Assembly: GCA_011109175.1 (NCBI GenBank)
Contig: RDEW01000057.1
Span: 217,206 to 261,906, forward strand
DNA length: 44,701 nt
Reading direction: 5' to 3'
Origin: Dicyema japonicum
Lineage: Eukaryota > Dicyemida > Rhombozoa > Dicyemidae
This document shows, piece by piece, positions 31,411-41,194 of this stretch. Position 1 is the first letter of the stretch, and each line of letters opens with the position of its first letter. The position numbers and the translations under genes were made by a program. The notes beneath the pieces are model-generated. The model did not search any database and was not told the DNA's origin. It saw nothing but the letters and a program-made list of their open reading frames with translations.

Positions 31411-32099
31411 TTAATTAGCTAATCTCCTCTTCTTGGGGCCAACGTCAATTGTCAGTATAGGTGTGTTTTCGTTGTCGCACAACCCACATTCCGAGACTCC
31501 CCTTGGTCGACATTCCTTATCAGCTTCCTCCTCATCAGGTATCGATACTCCATGTCTATCTTCAGCTTGCATGCTCTCCAACGTCTTTCTCAATACTAAC
31601 GTTTGGATGTACGCTTTCACCCTTTCCTCCAGTTTGAGGGCATCCAGATGGNNNNNNNNNTCGATACTCCATGTCTATCTTCAGCTTGCATGCTCTCCAA
31701 CGTCTTTCTCAATACTAACGTTTGGATGTACGCTTTCACCCTTTTCTCCAGTTTGAGGGCATCCAGATGGCCCTTGAAGAATCTCGAAACAATCCCATCC
31801 CAGGTAATGACTACAGGGATTATTTTTACCTTTGCGCAATGAATACATCCGAGTTCGTTCGCCAGTAAGTCATACTTATGGAACTTTTCCACCTCGACTT
31901 GCTTGAGGCAGTTTTGGGACGTGATCCCAATTTCAACGAGAGTAATCGTATTACGCACCTTATCATGAACGAAAATATCGGGTTTGTTATTCTGTACAGC
32001 CGTATCTGTACTAATCGTTGTGTCTACACGAATCTCCACAAATTCATTTAAGACAACAGATTGGACTAAGTGGGTCTTCAGTTTCTTAGTTTTTCTTAT
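31411..32099 (-). pseudogene. restriction-like endonuclease domain of the LINE, after an in-frame TGA
   Basis: The frame of the RT ORF continues past one TGA. KKLKTHLVQSVVLNEF leads to VDTTISTDTAVQNNKPDIFV and TITLVEIGITSQNC, the PD...(D/E) catalytic pattern of R2/R4-type endonucleases. Then come KYDLLANEL and VKIIPVVITWDGIVSRFF. The final part is duplicated around nine N. Collapsing it joins LRKTLESM to a tail ending GPKKRRLAN-stop at 31,411. In this class the domain nicks the target DNA and is fused to RT, so the TGA probably inactivates this copy unless it is read through. Confidence 0.75.
31542..31770. repeat. head-to-tail duplication around nine N
   Basis: 31,542-31,651 recurs at 31,661-31,770, nearly identical; 31,652-31,660 are N. 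Confidence 0.9.
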
Positions 32100-34985
32100 T
32101 CAATATTGACGGAATAGGTGTAAGTGAATACATCTGACCACCTCGTTATGCCGCCTGAGATAAAAACTATTCAGCATTCTCCCACATCTAGTTGCAAGGT
32201 GATCAACGGTCTTCTTTCCTGAGTTACAATGTTTGCACTTGGCTTCTCCATTATCAAAAAACATGTTACGATCCTGAAGCAGACACAGCCTTCCTTCGGT
32301 TACAGGAGAATGATTTCCATGAACTAACCACCCTGAGGATTCAGCAATATTCACTTCGGTATCTTTCAGACACTCAAATAGAATAGAGTGCAGCGATTTC
32401 TCTTCAATTTTTCCCAGTAGATATTCATGTTGTATTTCCATCAATTTCAACATTGTCAAATCCTTCACATTTTCAATGTTGTACTTTCTTGAGATGAATT
32501 CTACGATAGTGGCCATGTGTATTTTCTTTGAATTAATGACCCGTAGAATTCCCGCTCTTCTTAGGCAGTAATTTGCCTTATGTTCCAAATCACTATAAAA
32601 TTGGAGGAGCATTCTTTCTGCTTTGTTACTGACTGACTCGAGGCCTCTTCCAAATTTATTTCTTGGTAGATAAAGTCTTTCTTTGTTTGCCGGTTGCAAG
32701 TGGATATGACTGTCCATAAGAATTCTGCGAATATTTTTATCAATCTGTTCAAACTCTCCAGGTTCGATATCAATCAATCCAATGTAATAGTTGTAAAGGG
32801 AGATTGCATACTCATTCATAGCTTTAAACAGGTTCACTGAGTTTAAATCCGTCTTCGTCAAATTTTTGATCCGCTTAGATACTTCTCCATAGATTTTATT
32901 CATAATTTCTCCTTTAAGAACATTGCTGTTCTTATCTTCAAGAACTCCCAAATATCGGTATCCATCCAATCCATCAAGGAAACGAGCTTTCCCAGACAAG
33001 GACTTGACATTTGTTGCAGATTTGTCAAAGTTCCTCTCCAACCCGGCTGCATCAAAAAACGAATCAACTTCTTCCATCATCATAACCATTGAATCACTTT
33101 TGTGAGAAAACAACTTTATATCGTCCATAAACAGAAGGTGATTAGTGGCATATGTTGGCTCTCCATTTCCCGGGCTTCCCATAGTTACTTTAGGAAATTT
33201 TCCATTCAATATTCGGCTAAGGGGGTCCATTAACAAAGCAAAGATCTGTGGCGAAAGAGAGTCCCCCTGTAGAATTCCTCTTCTTATTCTAATCTCCCCC
33301 AACACTTTTCCTTCCAAATTCAGTCGTATCTTCCATTTCCCAACAAGTTTCGTGATAAAACTCACAATCCAGAAAGGCAGGCCAGAATTCTGGAGCACTT
33401 CGCCCAAAAACTCGTGGTCAACGGAATCAAATGCTTTTTTAACATCGATCCAGGTAGAACATAAGTTACTTCCATTTCTTTGATTTAAACATTGGTTCAC
33501 CAAAGCTTGTTCTTTGGCTCCTTGACACATCCTCCGAGTTCCCAATTGATTATCACTTAAGAGATCGTACGATTCAATATATTCAGATAATTTCTTGTTC
33601 ACACACTTTGTCAATAGTTTATAGAGATTAGGCATACAAGTAATTGGTCTTAACTCCTTGGGTGAATTACATACGTCCACTTTTGGTATAAGATGTGTTA
33701 TCCCCGTGTAGAACCAATCACCAGGCGTATATTCATCATTTATGATCTTCTGAATCTCCTCGCAAAGATGTTCATGAATCGAAGTAAAACTTTTGATAAA
33801 GAAGTTATAAACTCCGTCGCACCCAGACGCTTTCCAATTTGGAAGCATCTTGATAGTATCGACGATCGCTTCCTTTGTAAAATCGGCATAAGAATTTTCA
33901 GATCCAGTCACTCTCTTGTTCAACAAGAATTTGCTCTCCTTTCGATCACTCTCATTCCAAATGGTTGTCCAAAAAGGTAGACATTCCCCTTCATCGAAAT
34001 TCAGCACTCCCTTCTTATTATCTCCACTAATATTTCTGTAGAACCGCCTTCTATTCAACTCGAAGCACCAATTGGCTCTTCTAAATCCCTTTCTTGATTC
34101 ATAAATTCTCAATTTCTTCTCAATTATCTTGATTTGATCACGGACATAGGAAGCAATTCTCTCAAATTCTCCCCTCTTCGATTTCTTAAATCCATATGAA
34201 CATAGAGTATTGCGCACTTCTTCATCAAATTGCTTCTTCCCGTTCATTTCACTAGCCATTTGAATTTGCTCAAGTTGTTTCCTAAGTTTAGTGATTTTTC
34301 CTTTCATGGACTCTTCCCAATTACTTTTAGTGCTATTCCTCCTGGTAAGACTTTCATAGGTGCACTGCCCAGCATATATGATATCTGTGATATCATTGAT
34401 ATCCAAATTAGGCAAGGAATCTATATATTCCTTGATTGCCGCATTAATTCCATTCAAAATATCCTTTTTTATCAATTGTCTGGGAATCTTCCTAGTAGGC
34501 ATGCGAAGGTTCCTTCCCATTGTAATTACTTTCCCAATTTGGCAACAAAACTCTTTAAAGCATTTTCTAAAATTCGAAATTTCTACCTTCTGTATTTCCC
34601 CAACTGGAAGACCACAGAGTGATTCACTCGAATTTGAAAAGAGCAAGCTCTTGAAATTGGTAACGGATTTCGATGTCCCGAATCTTTGGTTAAAAGCATT
34701 CGTAATCAGAGGCCAACCACCACGGGGCATTCTCTTAAATCTGGATTTTGTAGCTTCAACTACTTCCACAGCCCATTGTCTCTTGTCCACAGTGTGAACT
34801 TTGTCGACTACGCATTGCAGTGAGAGAAGATGTTCTTTAAGATCAGTATTGACAACTTTTTGGGTCTTGGACAAGTCATCGACCACATTCTCTACGTTTC
34901 TTTTGTTTTTTCTTTTAGTAACTTTCGTAGATAGGTCGATTGAAACATTTTTTCTTCTTTTCTTACAAGAAACAGCCATGCCCAC
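32100..34985 (-). CDS. LINE ORF: N-terminal domain, reverse transcriptase, zinc knuckle (961 codons)
   Basis: This is the polyprotein of the element. Residues 1-30 are very basic (CKKRRKN, TKRKNKR), probably for nucleic-acid binding or nuclear entry. Residues 60-200 are shared with the subfamily B fragment at 26.4-27.1 kb. RT spans about 380-690: GCDGVYNFFIKSF (388-400), LRPITCMPNLYKLLTK (445-460), motif A WIDVKKAFDSVDH with Asp514, motif B LQGDSLSPQIFALLMDPL (572-589), motif C LLFMDDIKLF with Asp621-Asp622, motif D AGLERNFDKSA and motif E YRYLGVLE. The knuckle is C917-x2-C920-x8-H929-x4-C934. The frame stops at TGA after residue 961, yet the same frame continues into the endonuclease, so the stop may be a recent mutation. 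Start: Met1 or Met3. Confidence 0.9.
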   Translation of the reverse strand: MGMAVSCKKRRKNVSIDLSTKVTKRKNKRNVENVVDDLSKTQKVVNTDLKEHLLSLQCVVDKVHTVDKRQWAVEVVEATKSRFKRMPRGGWPLITNAFNQRFGTSKSVTNFKSLLFSNSSESLCGLPVGEIQKVEISNFRKCFKEFCCQIGKVITMGRNLRMPTRKIPRQLIKKDILNGINAAIKEYIDSLPNLDINDITDIIYAGQCTYESLTRRNSTKSNWEESMKGKITKLRKQLEQIQMASEMNGKKQFDEEVRNTLCSYGFKKSKRGEFERIASYVRDQIKIIEKKLRIYESRKGFRRANWCFELNRRRFYRNISGDNKKGVLNFDEGECLPFWTTIWNESDRKESKFLLNKRVTGSENSYADFTKEAIVDTIKMLPNWKASGCDGVYNFFIKSFTSIHEHLCEEIQKIINDEYTPGDWFYTGITHLIPKVDVCNSPKELRPITCMPNLYKLLTKCVNKKLSEYIESYDLLSDNQLGTRRMCQGAKEQALVNQCLNQRNGSNLCSTWIDVKKAFDSVDHEFLGEVLQNSGLPFWIVSFITKLVGKWKIRLNLEGKVLGEIRIRRGILQGDSLSPQIFALLMDPLSRILNGKFPKVTMGSPGNGEPTYATNHLLFMDDIKLFSHKSDSMVMMMEEVDSFFDAAGLERNFDKSATNVKSLSGKARFLDGLDGYRYLGVLEDKNSNVLKGEIMNKIYGEVSKRIKNLTKTDLNSVNLFKAMNEYAISLYNYYIGLIDIEPGEFEQIDKNIRRILMDSHIHLQPANKERLYLPRNKFGRGLESVSNKAERMLLQFYSDLEHKANYCLRRAGILRVINSKKIHMATIVEFISRKYNIENVKDLTMLKLMEIQHEYLLGKIEEKSLHSILFECLKDTEVNIAESSGWLVHGNHSPVTEGRLCLLQDRNMFFDNGEAKCKHCNSGKKTVDHLATRCGRMLNSFYLRRHNEVVRCIHLHLFRQY

Positions 34986-35069
34986 AACAACAAAAAATTC
35001 GTTTAATTAAATTATAAAATAAATAATTATATTAATTGTCTTTCTATGCACAACGTAAACTTCCTCCAT

Positions 35070-35905
35070 TTAGGATAGGAGACTAAAGTAAAGACGGTTA
35101 TTTAAAGAAAAATGTAAACTACAGTACTTTTTTACATGCAAAGATACATTTTTTAGTTTGCAACAACAGCATTGCCACACCAAGAGTAAAGCTTAAAAAG
35201 ACATTATGAAACTAACCATCGAATGCTTTACAAAAATAGAGCAAGCCAATGTAGCTTCTGTTACTGCGAGCTATGAACTCAGCCGAATGGTCCCAATGGG
35301 TGACAAATCTTACATTGAAGGAGATTATAAAGCATTGATGGTAAGAAATCTGATATTGTTTGCCCATGGAATACACAGTTATGTCAGAACATTCCATTAA
35401 CCAGGAACACTACTGCTGTCAGATTGATGATTACAGGATGATTTTAAACAACGGTTGAAGACTACATCATCTAAATTTGTGAACACCTTTCTTTTGCTAT
35501 TGATGATACCGTTGACATCACTGAAGTAGCACAGCTTGCAGTTTTTATCAGTGCCTGTGACAGGCAGTAATACATTTCAGTCAGAACGAGTGATTTTATA
35601 ATCTTTTAAAAATAATATCAATTGCTATATTTCCAGAAAGTTGGTCTCTCGATTATGAGAGGTAACTCCATCGCGTGCTCAATGCCTGCAGGCCATAATG
35701 GAGACCTGTCATAACAACTTTACTTTAATAATAAGTTGTTATATTTGGCTTAGTGTCATCGTAATATAGTCGGTGTAGTAAGATTACGAATTATTAAATA
35801 CACTTCAATAAGATTACGGTGTTTTTAAAATTTATTAGTGTGGCCCGCTTGTATCCTCAAATTATCTTATGTGGCTCCTGGAGCCTTTTGAGTTTGATAT
35901 GCTTT
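35070..35905 (+). mobile_element. hAT transposase relic
   Basis: The plus strand holds SLKRHYETNH-like BED-finger remains (about 35,190-35,220), PLTRNTTAVRLM (about 35,395-35,430) and LSFAIDDTVDITEVAQLAVF (about 35,485-35,545). The last matches the LALDESTDITDTAQL block with the first catalytic Asp. The end carries GTGTGGCCCGC and TTATGTGGCTCCTGGAGCC before TTTTGAGTTTGA, as in many hAT right ends. It is shifted and incomplete. Confidence 0.65.
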
Positions 35906-37020
35906 CTTTAGATGACTGTCCGACGAGGGCTCTTCTGGAACGCGTCATGATCACGGGATTGATATTTTGGTTTTATCCAAGATCTTAGAAATAATTTCGA
36001 TCTGACGCACTTCCTATTTGCACGTGTTACTTTTGGAGGTGTCATTAGGGGTCCTGTTGTCCTCAAAAAATGCTTCGGAAGGAGTTGGTCTTACACCAAG
36101 TTGAGAAGGTTTTAAAGTTCTAGTGACTGTTGCTTGAATAACTTCGATCTTTAGATTTGTATTTTACAGTTTTATCACTCATGCAGCACAGCTAATTGTC
36201 GGTTGTAGAGTGAGCTCATTGTTTAGTTGAAATACTCTTTTTAGTGTCCAAGGAGTGTTTTGACAAAGTTCAGTTTCATTGGTCAACAGAATTTGACCAA
36301 GAATAGCTTGTAAGAGTTTGTGGAGGGGATAAAATTTAAATTAAGATTTAAGATCGATGAAGAGTTAGTCTTCTATTTGAGGTAAAACCATTGTGTATGA
36401 TTTTTCAAGACTTGTGTATAATAGGTTTCCCATAACTCAGGTGGTCTGATAAATCCTGTAAGAGGGCAGCCGCAATGTGAACACACTGGTGTCTTGATGA
36501 TTACATCGTCACAATACGCAAAAACCAGCCTATCGGCGATGGTAATGGTAGGTATATTTTTCAGGAAAAGATTTAACAAAATATGAGATTACTGTGGAAC
36601 ACCATCTGGCAGAAATATAGATAACGATTGCATAGAACGTGCGCCTACCCTTCCAATTCGTCCGTTAAAAAGGTTTGCAATCAAAATTTTCAATTTGTAA
36701 AGAATGTCAGATTTTTCAAAGATTTAAGCTTTTCCTCTTCTCAAGACAAACAATTGTAGTCACGTGAATCCAACAGAGTAACAAAATTTATTCAAGTATT
36801 GAGGTAAATAAGAAATTGAAAATAATCCAATCTACAGAAGAAAAGTCTTTTGATTGAGAAACAACTGGAAGAACCCAAAACTGCAAATTTCAAACTGTTA
36901 AGGGAATTGGAAGAGACTGTAGTCTTTTAAGAAAAAAACTTTAGCTGTGATGTTGTCATCTTTGTTGGACACTTCTAGTAAAGAGCTCTCTAAAAACATA
37001 ACATCAAACTTTGTTACAAA
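35906..37020 (-). mobile_element. APE-LINE relic
   Basis: Minus frames give TKFDVMFLESSLLEVSNK (endonuclease start, about 37,010-36,960) and, at 36,579-36,373, LLNLFLKNIPTITIADRLVF then AYCDDVII (RT motifs B-C). The 35,935-35,995 stretch is similar to 24,640-24,720. It is decayed. Confidence 0.55.
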
Positions 37021-37081
37021 CTGAATTAGGAGTTAGCTATAGGGTTTTTTTTAATTATTACAAAAGTGAAAACAAACCAGC

Positions 37082-37246
37082 CTAAGTCGGTTTACACAAC
37101 TCTTCCCGTCCTCTTGGAACTACGACTGTCAACTCCTTCTCAATTGAGTACAAGACACCGTGCAGATCTAAAGAACCTGAAATAGCTAATAAAATGCCTA
37201 TAATAGCGACCAACAAACAGCACATAATTGTGAGAGCGGAACCCAT
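37082..37246 (-). CDS. short membrane-protein-like frame
   Basis: A 54-residue frame starts MGSALTIMCCLLVAIIGILL, a strong signal peptide or membrane helix. It continues to KELTVVVPRGREELC, which loosely recalls the E-x-T-x3-P-x-G-x3-C start of p24/TMED cargo receptors. No downstream GOLD or coiled-coil part follows, because decayed LINE sequence begins just after. It could be the first exon of a gene cut by the LINE, an exon of the unresolved region to the right, or chance. Confidence 0.25.
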   Translation of the reverse strand: MGSALTIMCCLLVAIIGILLAISGSLDLHGVLYSIEKELTVVVPRGREELCKPT

Positions 37247-38589
37247 TAGTGGAAACCTTACAGATTCAACCGATTCTAATATGAGATAGTCAGACAGTCT
37301 GGTTGTTTTCGATTAAGCCTCTCTTTGAGTTTGTCAGGATTGGGCAATGGTTTGGGATTACATATTTGCGGGGCCTGAATGCTGGTGAAATTATGTTTGT
37401 CCGGGCCACTCAAAAAACGGAGAATTAACATCTGGGTGTTTTGGTTTCAGGGCTTCATTCTTGGTGAGAGAATTTGCATGGAAAACCTAAATGTTCTTCA
37501 TTTTAAAGGAAATGGAGTTCCCACGTGTCGAACTTTCTGGATCTGGATGGGTCTCAGTATTTTGAGTGGAATCTTGTTGGTTTTTCTTTGCTCCGAAAAG
37601 CAAAAACAAGAAGGAGACTAAGGGAACAAGATGAAACATTTTTTGGGTATTATTTGAAAAATAATTTTGTGGCATGACAATGACGAAAATCTAAATAATG
37701 GAAAGTATCCATCTCACGACAAATTCCTGTCTCTAGTTTTTCAGAACTAATCGCATAAGCAATTGAAAATGGAATGATGGACACTTGGAATGCATGGATT
37801 TGTCTTCTTGTATTAGGAGCTCATCCAACGGAAGTGAAAAAAGGAAATCTCAGATCAATCATCAATAGGAATGCCTAAGATCCGAAAGTTTAACCTCGAA
37901 GTCACGCTTGGAGTTTAGTCAATTGATGAGACTCGTTATCATCGTTCAGGCAGAAGAATTGTAAGCAAAACCTATGTTCAGTGGGGTGATGCACACTTAC
38001 CTGCAACGACAAGATGGTTCCTCCAACAAGAGACGCCCTTGATGGATTATAGAAAAAGCACCAACTAGCTCCAATGGATCTACGTAAGACACAAATCAGA
38101 ATAAGTACTACACATCTGTAATCATTGTTATGATATGCGGTCGGCTGTATTATCTTTCTCTGGGAGCACCAGTGTTGAACTAGATGGTCTACATTCGATC
38201 CATACAAGGATTTTTAACCTATATGGGAAACACTTAAATGAATTCAATAAAAGCTCTTAGACAATATCTTAAGAGGAGAGATTTGACTTCGCACGTGAAC
38301 TCTTGTTCGCTTCCAGACTGATTGTTTTCAGGAAGTTTTGCGAGAGATAAGATCCATAGCTATTGGGAATGTCCTGAGGCGCATAACAGTTAAAATCACT
38401 GCCAAAGCTGCCTGTGAATTCATAAGCACCTAACTGAGCTTTGGGATTCCTGTGGTGCGAGAGATAAGATCCATAGCTATTGGGAATGTCCTGAGGCGCA
38501 TAACAGTTAAAATCACTGCCAAAGCAGCCTGTGAATTCATAAGCACCTAACTGAGCTTTGGGATTCCTGTGGATGTGAGGCGACAATAC
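37247..38589. other. unresolved region with coding-like pieces on both strands
   Basis: Several short stretches read like protein but do not join into a family I know. On the minus strand, 37,639-37,487 begins MFHLVPLVSFLFLLFG (signal-peptide-like). Near 38,070, PLELVGAFSIIHQGRLLLEE is bounded by GT-AG gaps of 34 nt (38,127-38,094 region) and 29 nt (GTAAGT...ATAG, near 38,000). 38,586-38,269 contains a duplicated QDIPNSYGSYLS peptide. The presence of candidate mini-introns suggests a host gene on the minus strand. Confidence 0.3.
38339..38574. repeat. 118-bp direct tandem duplication
   Basis: 38,339-38,456 recurs at 38,457-38,574 with about one substitution, no N between. Confidence 0.85.
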
Positions 38590-39830
38590 AATCTGCTCGT
38601 GATTTCATTATGAGTCGACCGGATTCTCAGAATGTGATGATCAAATTAGACCTCCTCTAGAAACATGCCATCGATCTAATATGAAAAAATGTCTCTATGT
38701 CCACTTCAGGAGACAAAAATGTCACACTCCACTCCCATTCCTGCGTTACCGGGTTATAACATAATCCGGTGTGACCGCCCGTCTGGCCTCAATGTGGAGT
38801 TATTATTCTAATCAAAAAGAAAATCAGCCACTCTAATCGAAATATGACAACCTTATCCCGCTGAGTACATCGCCATCCCAGTTCAACAATCGTCGGTAGC
38901 ATCACCCTAATAAATATGTATATACCCCCTCATATTTCCTGTTACTAAGATTTTAGATTCTCACTGGTAGATGTCCACAATTGTAATTACCTGTTAATAT
39001 GTAGTGACCTGAATGCAAAAAATCCAATATGGTTCAAGGATCAGTTAAAAGATACCAGGGGTGACCAAATATCATCGAATTTGGATAACCTAATGTTTTT
39101 AAACAACCAACTATTCAATAAATAATTCCTTAGACTTAACGGCAGGACGTCCTCTCCGAGCCTTGCAATTGCTTCCAGAACATTGCTCCACTAACCAATT
39201 GGATGATGCATTACAATTTCAGAAGTGACCACAACACAATACTTATCCCGCTTAACTGAAGAGTTTCCTATGAAAGAAAGCCCATATTATTCACTGACTA
39301 CATAAAAGTCGAATGGTGAAAGTTTGTTGAGTTGGTCGAATATTATTTATATGGTTTCAACACGGCTAACTTCAAGACCCTTAATAGCACACTAGTTTAA
39401 TAGTGAGAATGGGCATTCGTGCTTTGGAGAAGGAGATCAGAAACTACACCAAGAAGCAAGAGAGTATGGAATAACCTCATGTCTACTCTGGGCAAGCAGA
39501 CATTTCAGACAAATTAAAAATTTGGATTGCAAACTTCACTAACGGACAGACAGGAAGGATAGTTGCACTAAAATCACTCCCGATAAAACATAAAATTAGT
39601 TAAGTTTTCCTTGAGCCGTATTCCTAGTCATCCTCTCCGTCAGCCTCGACCATGATCCTCTGTTAGTTCTTTTAGGTCGTCTGCCATTTCCATTATAATG
39701 TTAGATACTGCCCATAATCTTGTAGCATAGTGAATCAGCTCCTGATGGACTGCAAATCCGGGACCACTGAGACCATAATGTCAGCAGGCCAATGAGAGGG
39801 TGAAAAGGTGGAATTTTCTAGACAGTTCTG
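38590..39830 (+). mobile_element. APE-LINE relic: endonuclease and start of RT
   Basis: Plus-strand pieces in order: MIKLDLL...HAIDLI (about 38,637-38,680), GYNIIRCDRPSGLN (38,753-38,795), YPAEYIAIP (38,860), CSDLNAKNPIWFKDQLKDTR (39,000-39,060), which holds the conserved DLNA block, and SDHNTILI remains (39,230). After that, IWIANFTNGQTGRIVALKS near 39,530 matches the RT thumb region. It is broken by many stops. Confidence 0.65.
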
Positions 39831-40109
39831 CGCTTTATACGGTCTTTTTTTTCTCTTGAAGACAACAGAGAGAGACCTCGTATTTTGTTAGATCGCGTAC
39901 CAGTTGGTGTTTCTTCAAAGTTGTTTAAGTCCTCTGCAATTAAAAGATCCCAGAGTGAACGGAGAAGTCGGTAAGGAATACGAATAAGACATAGTGCAAT
40001 AGAGGTGTCATCACCACCTCGACCAATTTTGTTTTAATTAATCTAAAAATTAAATTAAAAATTTAAATTTGGCGGTAAATTTGATAAATACATAATTAGC
40101 CAGTATGGA
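39831..40109. other. spacer
   Basis: No supported gene. AAAAGATCCCAGAGTGAACGG at 39,944 onward is weakly similar to one arm of the LINE hairpin module. Confidence 0.35.
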
Positions 40110-40385
40110 GACAGCCGGCATAGTAGTTAGGTGTCGGGCTAAAGTGACTTAGATTACGGCTTCGAATCTCGCTGCTGTTCACCTGGTGGAAGGTTCTACG
40201 CATCTACAGTGCTAAAAAGGCTTGATGAGTGACGTCGTCATCAGAGGACTCTCACTGCGGAACTGGATTGTCTAGAAGGGACCCACACAAAAGAAAAAGA
40301 AAATAAAAGTGAAGATTATTCCATGGTTCTACGATTAGTTAAAATTAACTGTTCTTTACTTAAATAAAGTGTGTGTCCCTCCTAT
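40110..40385 (+). mobile_element. tRNA-derived SINE, copy 2
   Basis: The head (40,115-40,170) looks tRNA-like, with an A-box-like TAGTAGTTAGG and a B-box GGCTTCGAATCTC at the spacing expected of a tRNA-derived RNA polymerase III promoter. The body aligns with 25,185-25,400. It ends in an AATAAAGTG block. A full cloverleaf cannot be drawn with confidence, so I do not call a tRNA gene. Confidence 0.55.
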
Positions 40386-40520
40386 GCGGAGCTAATACCA
40401 CGGCTCCGTGAAAAAGGCTGTTAAAAAAAGGAGACAGTGTGAAATAATAATATACTAAATAACATTAATATTTTAGACACTCACTTTAAGAGATAATTTC
40501 TGATCTGAATAAAAAAAGAG

Positions 40521-40697
40521 ATGATGATCTATTTATTCAAACAAATTCAAGAAAGAAATGGAAAACTTACTAAAATGGAGTCTATCCAGGAGAACTTGTA
40601 CAATGCTTATGAACAGGAAAGGAAGATACTTGAAGATAACATTGACGTTATAATAGCACTAATTACTAGAAAATCAGGAAATAAATTCAAGAGATAA
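40521..40697 (+). CDS. small coiled-coil frame, unassigned
   Basis: The 58-residue frame starts MMIYLFKQIQERNGKLTKME and is rich in Glu, Lys and Leu (YEQERKILEDNIDVIIAL), so a coiled coil is likely. A 31-nt GT-AG alternative (GTTATA...TCAG near 40,648-40,678) would give a different ending, so the true 3' structure is uncertain. It could be one exon of a gene with more mini-introns. No family recognised. Confidence 0.3.
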   Translation: MMIYLFKQIQERNGKLTKMESIQENLYNAYEQERKILEDNIDVIIALITRKSGNKFKR

Positions 40698-40759
40698 CGA
40701 ATGAAGAGGTTAAGATAAGCAAATTCAAATCAGGCTTACAATTATGTGTATCTAGTTTA

Positions 40760-41194
40760 TAGTTTTAATAGTTTGTTGTTACTTTATTTTATTCGGTGTA
40801 CGTGGACTGAATAGAAGGAGGTCGAATCCATTTGACGTCCTATATTGCTTTTATCATTAGGGGGTTGTTAAGGATTTTATAGAAGAGGCAGTTTTGTAGG
40901 TTGATTGTACTCAGGAGATTTCGTCATCATTTTGACGGAAGTACTTCAAAATGGATATACTCGGGTCTGATGACTATGTTGGTGGCTTCATGAATAATTT
41001 GTGAAAGAAAGAGCGGAGGGATATGAATATTCCGTTTTGTGTTGAATAATCATGTTATTGAGAATGTTGATTTTACTGCTGTGATGTTGTTTGTATGTAG
41101 AAGAGTTGATGAGGGTTTTGCTTGAAGTACTTCGACCCAGGCTGGGGCATTAAAGTACCTTTTTCCGGCAATATAGGCGATATCGTAGAAGTAT
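40760..41194. other. gene-free region
   Basis: No supported gene or clear element motif. It is probably LINE tail sequence of the copy to the right. Confidence 0.3.

Larger units (their letters stand above)
31411..34985 (-). mobile_element. near-complete R4/Dong-like LINE with restriction-like endonuclease
   Basis: One element reads from 34,985 down to about 31,376. It encodes an N-terminal domain, RT, a Cys/His knuckle and an RLE domain, with a very short 3' region (about 35 bp) ending in a satellite unit. The coding frame is continuous except for one TGA at 32,102-32,100 and a duplication with nine N at 31,652-31,660. Target-primed reverse transcription is the known mechanism of this class. 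The clade is judged from the FMDD RT box and the RLE; the exact clade needs a tree. Confidence 0.85.

Noticed and set aside
34230-34797. 130- and 145-codon plus-strand frames
   Set aside because: Antisense to the long LINE ORF; only shadows of its codon use.
37379-37621. 80-codon plus-strand membrane-like frame
   Set aside because: No family match, and it overlaps equally plausible minus-strand pieces; left inside the unresolved region.
40115-40190. A tRNA gene
   Set aside because: Box-like motifs are present but I cannot fold a convincing cloverleaf, and the sequence continues into a repeated body, so a SINE fits better.
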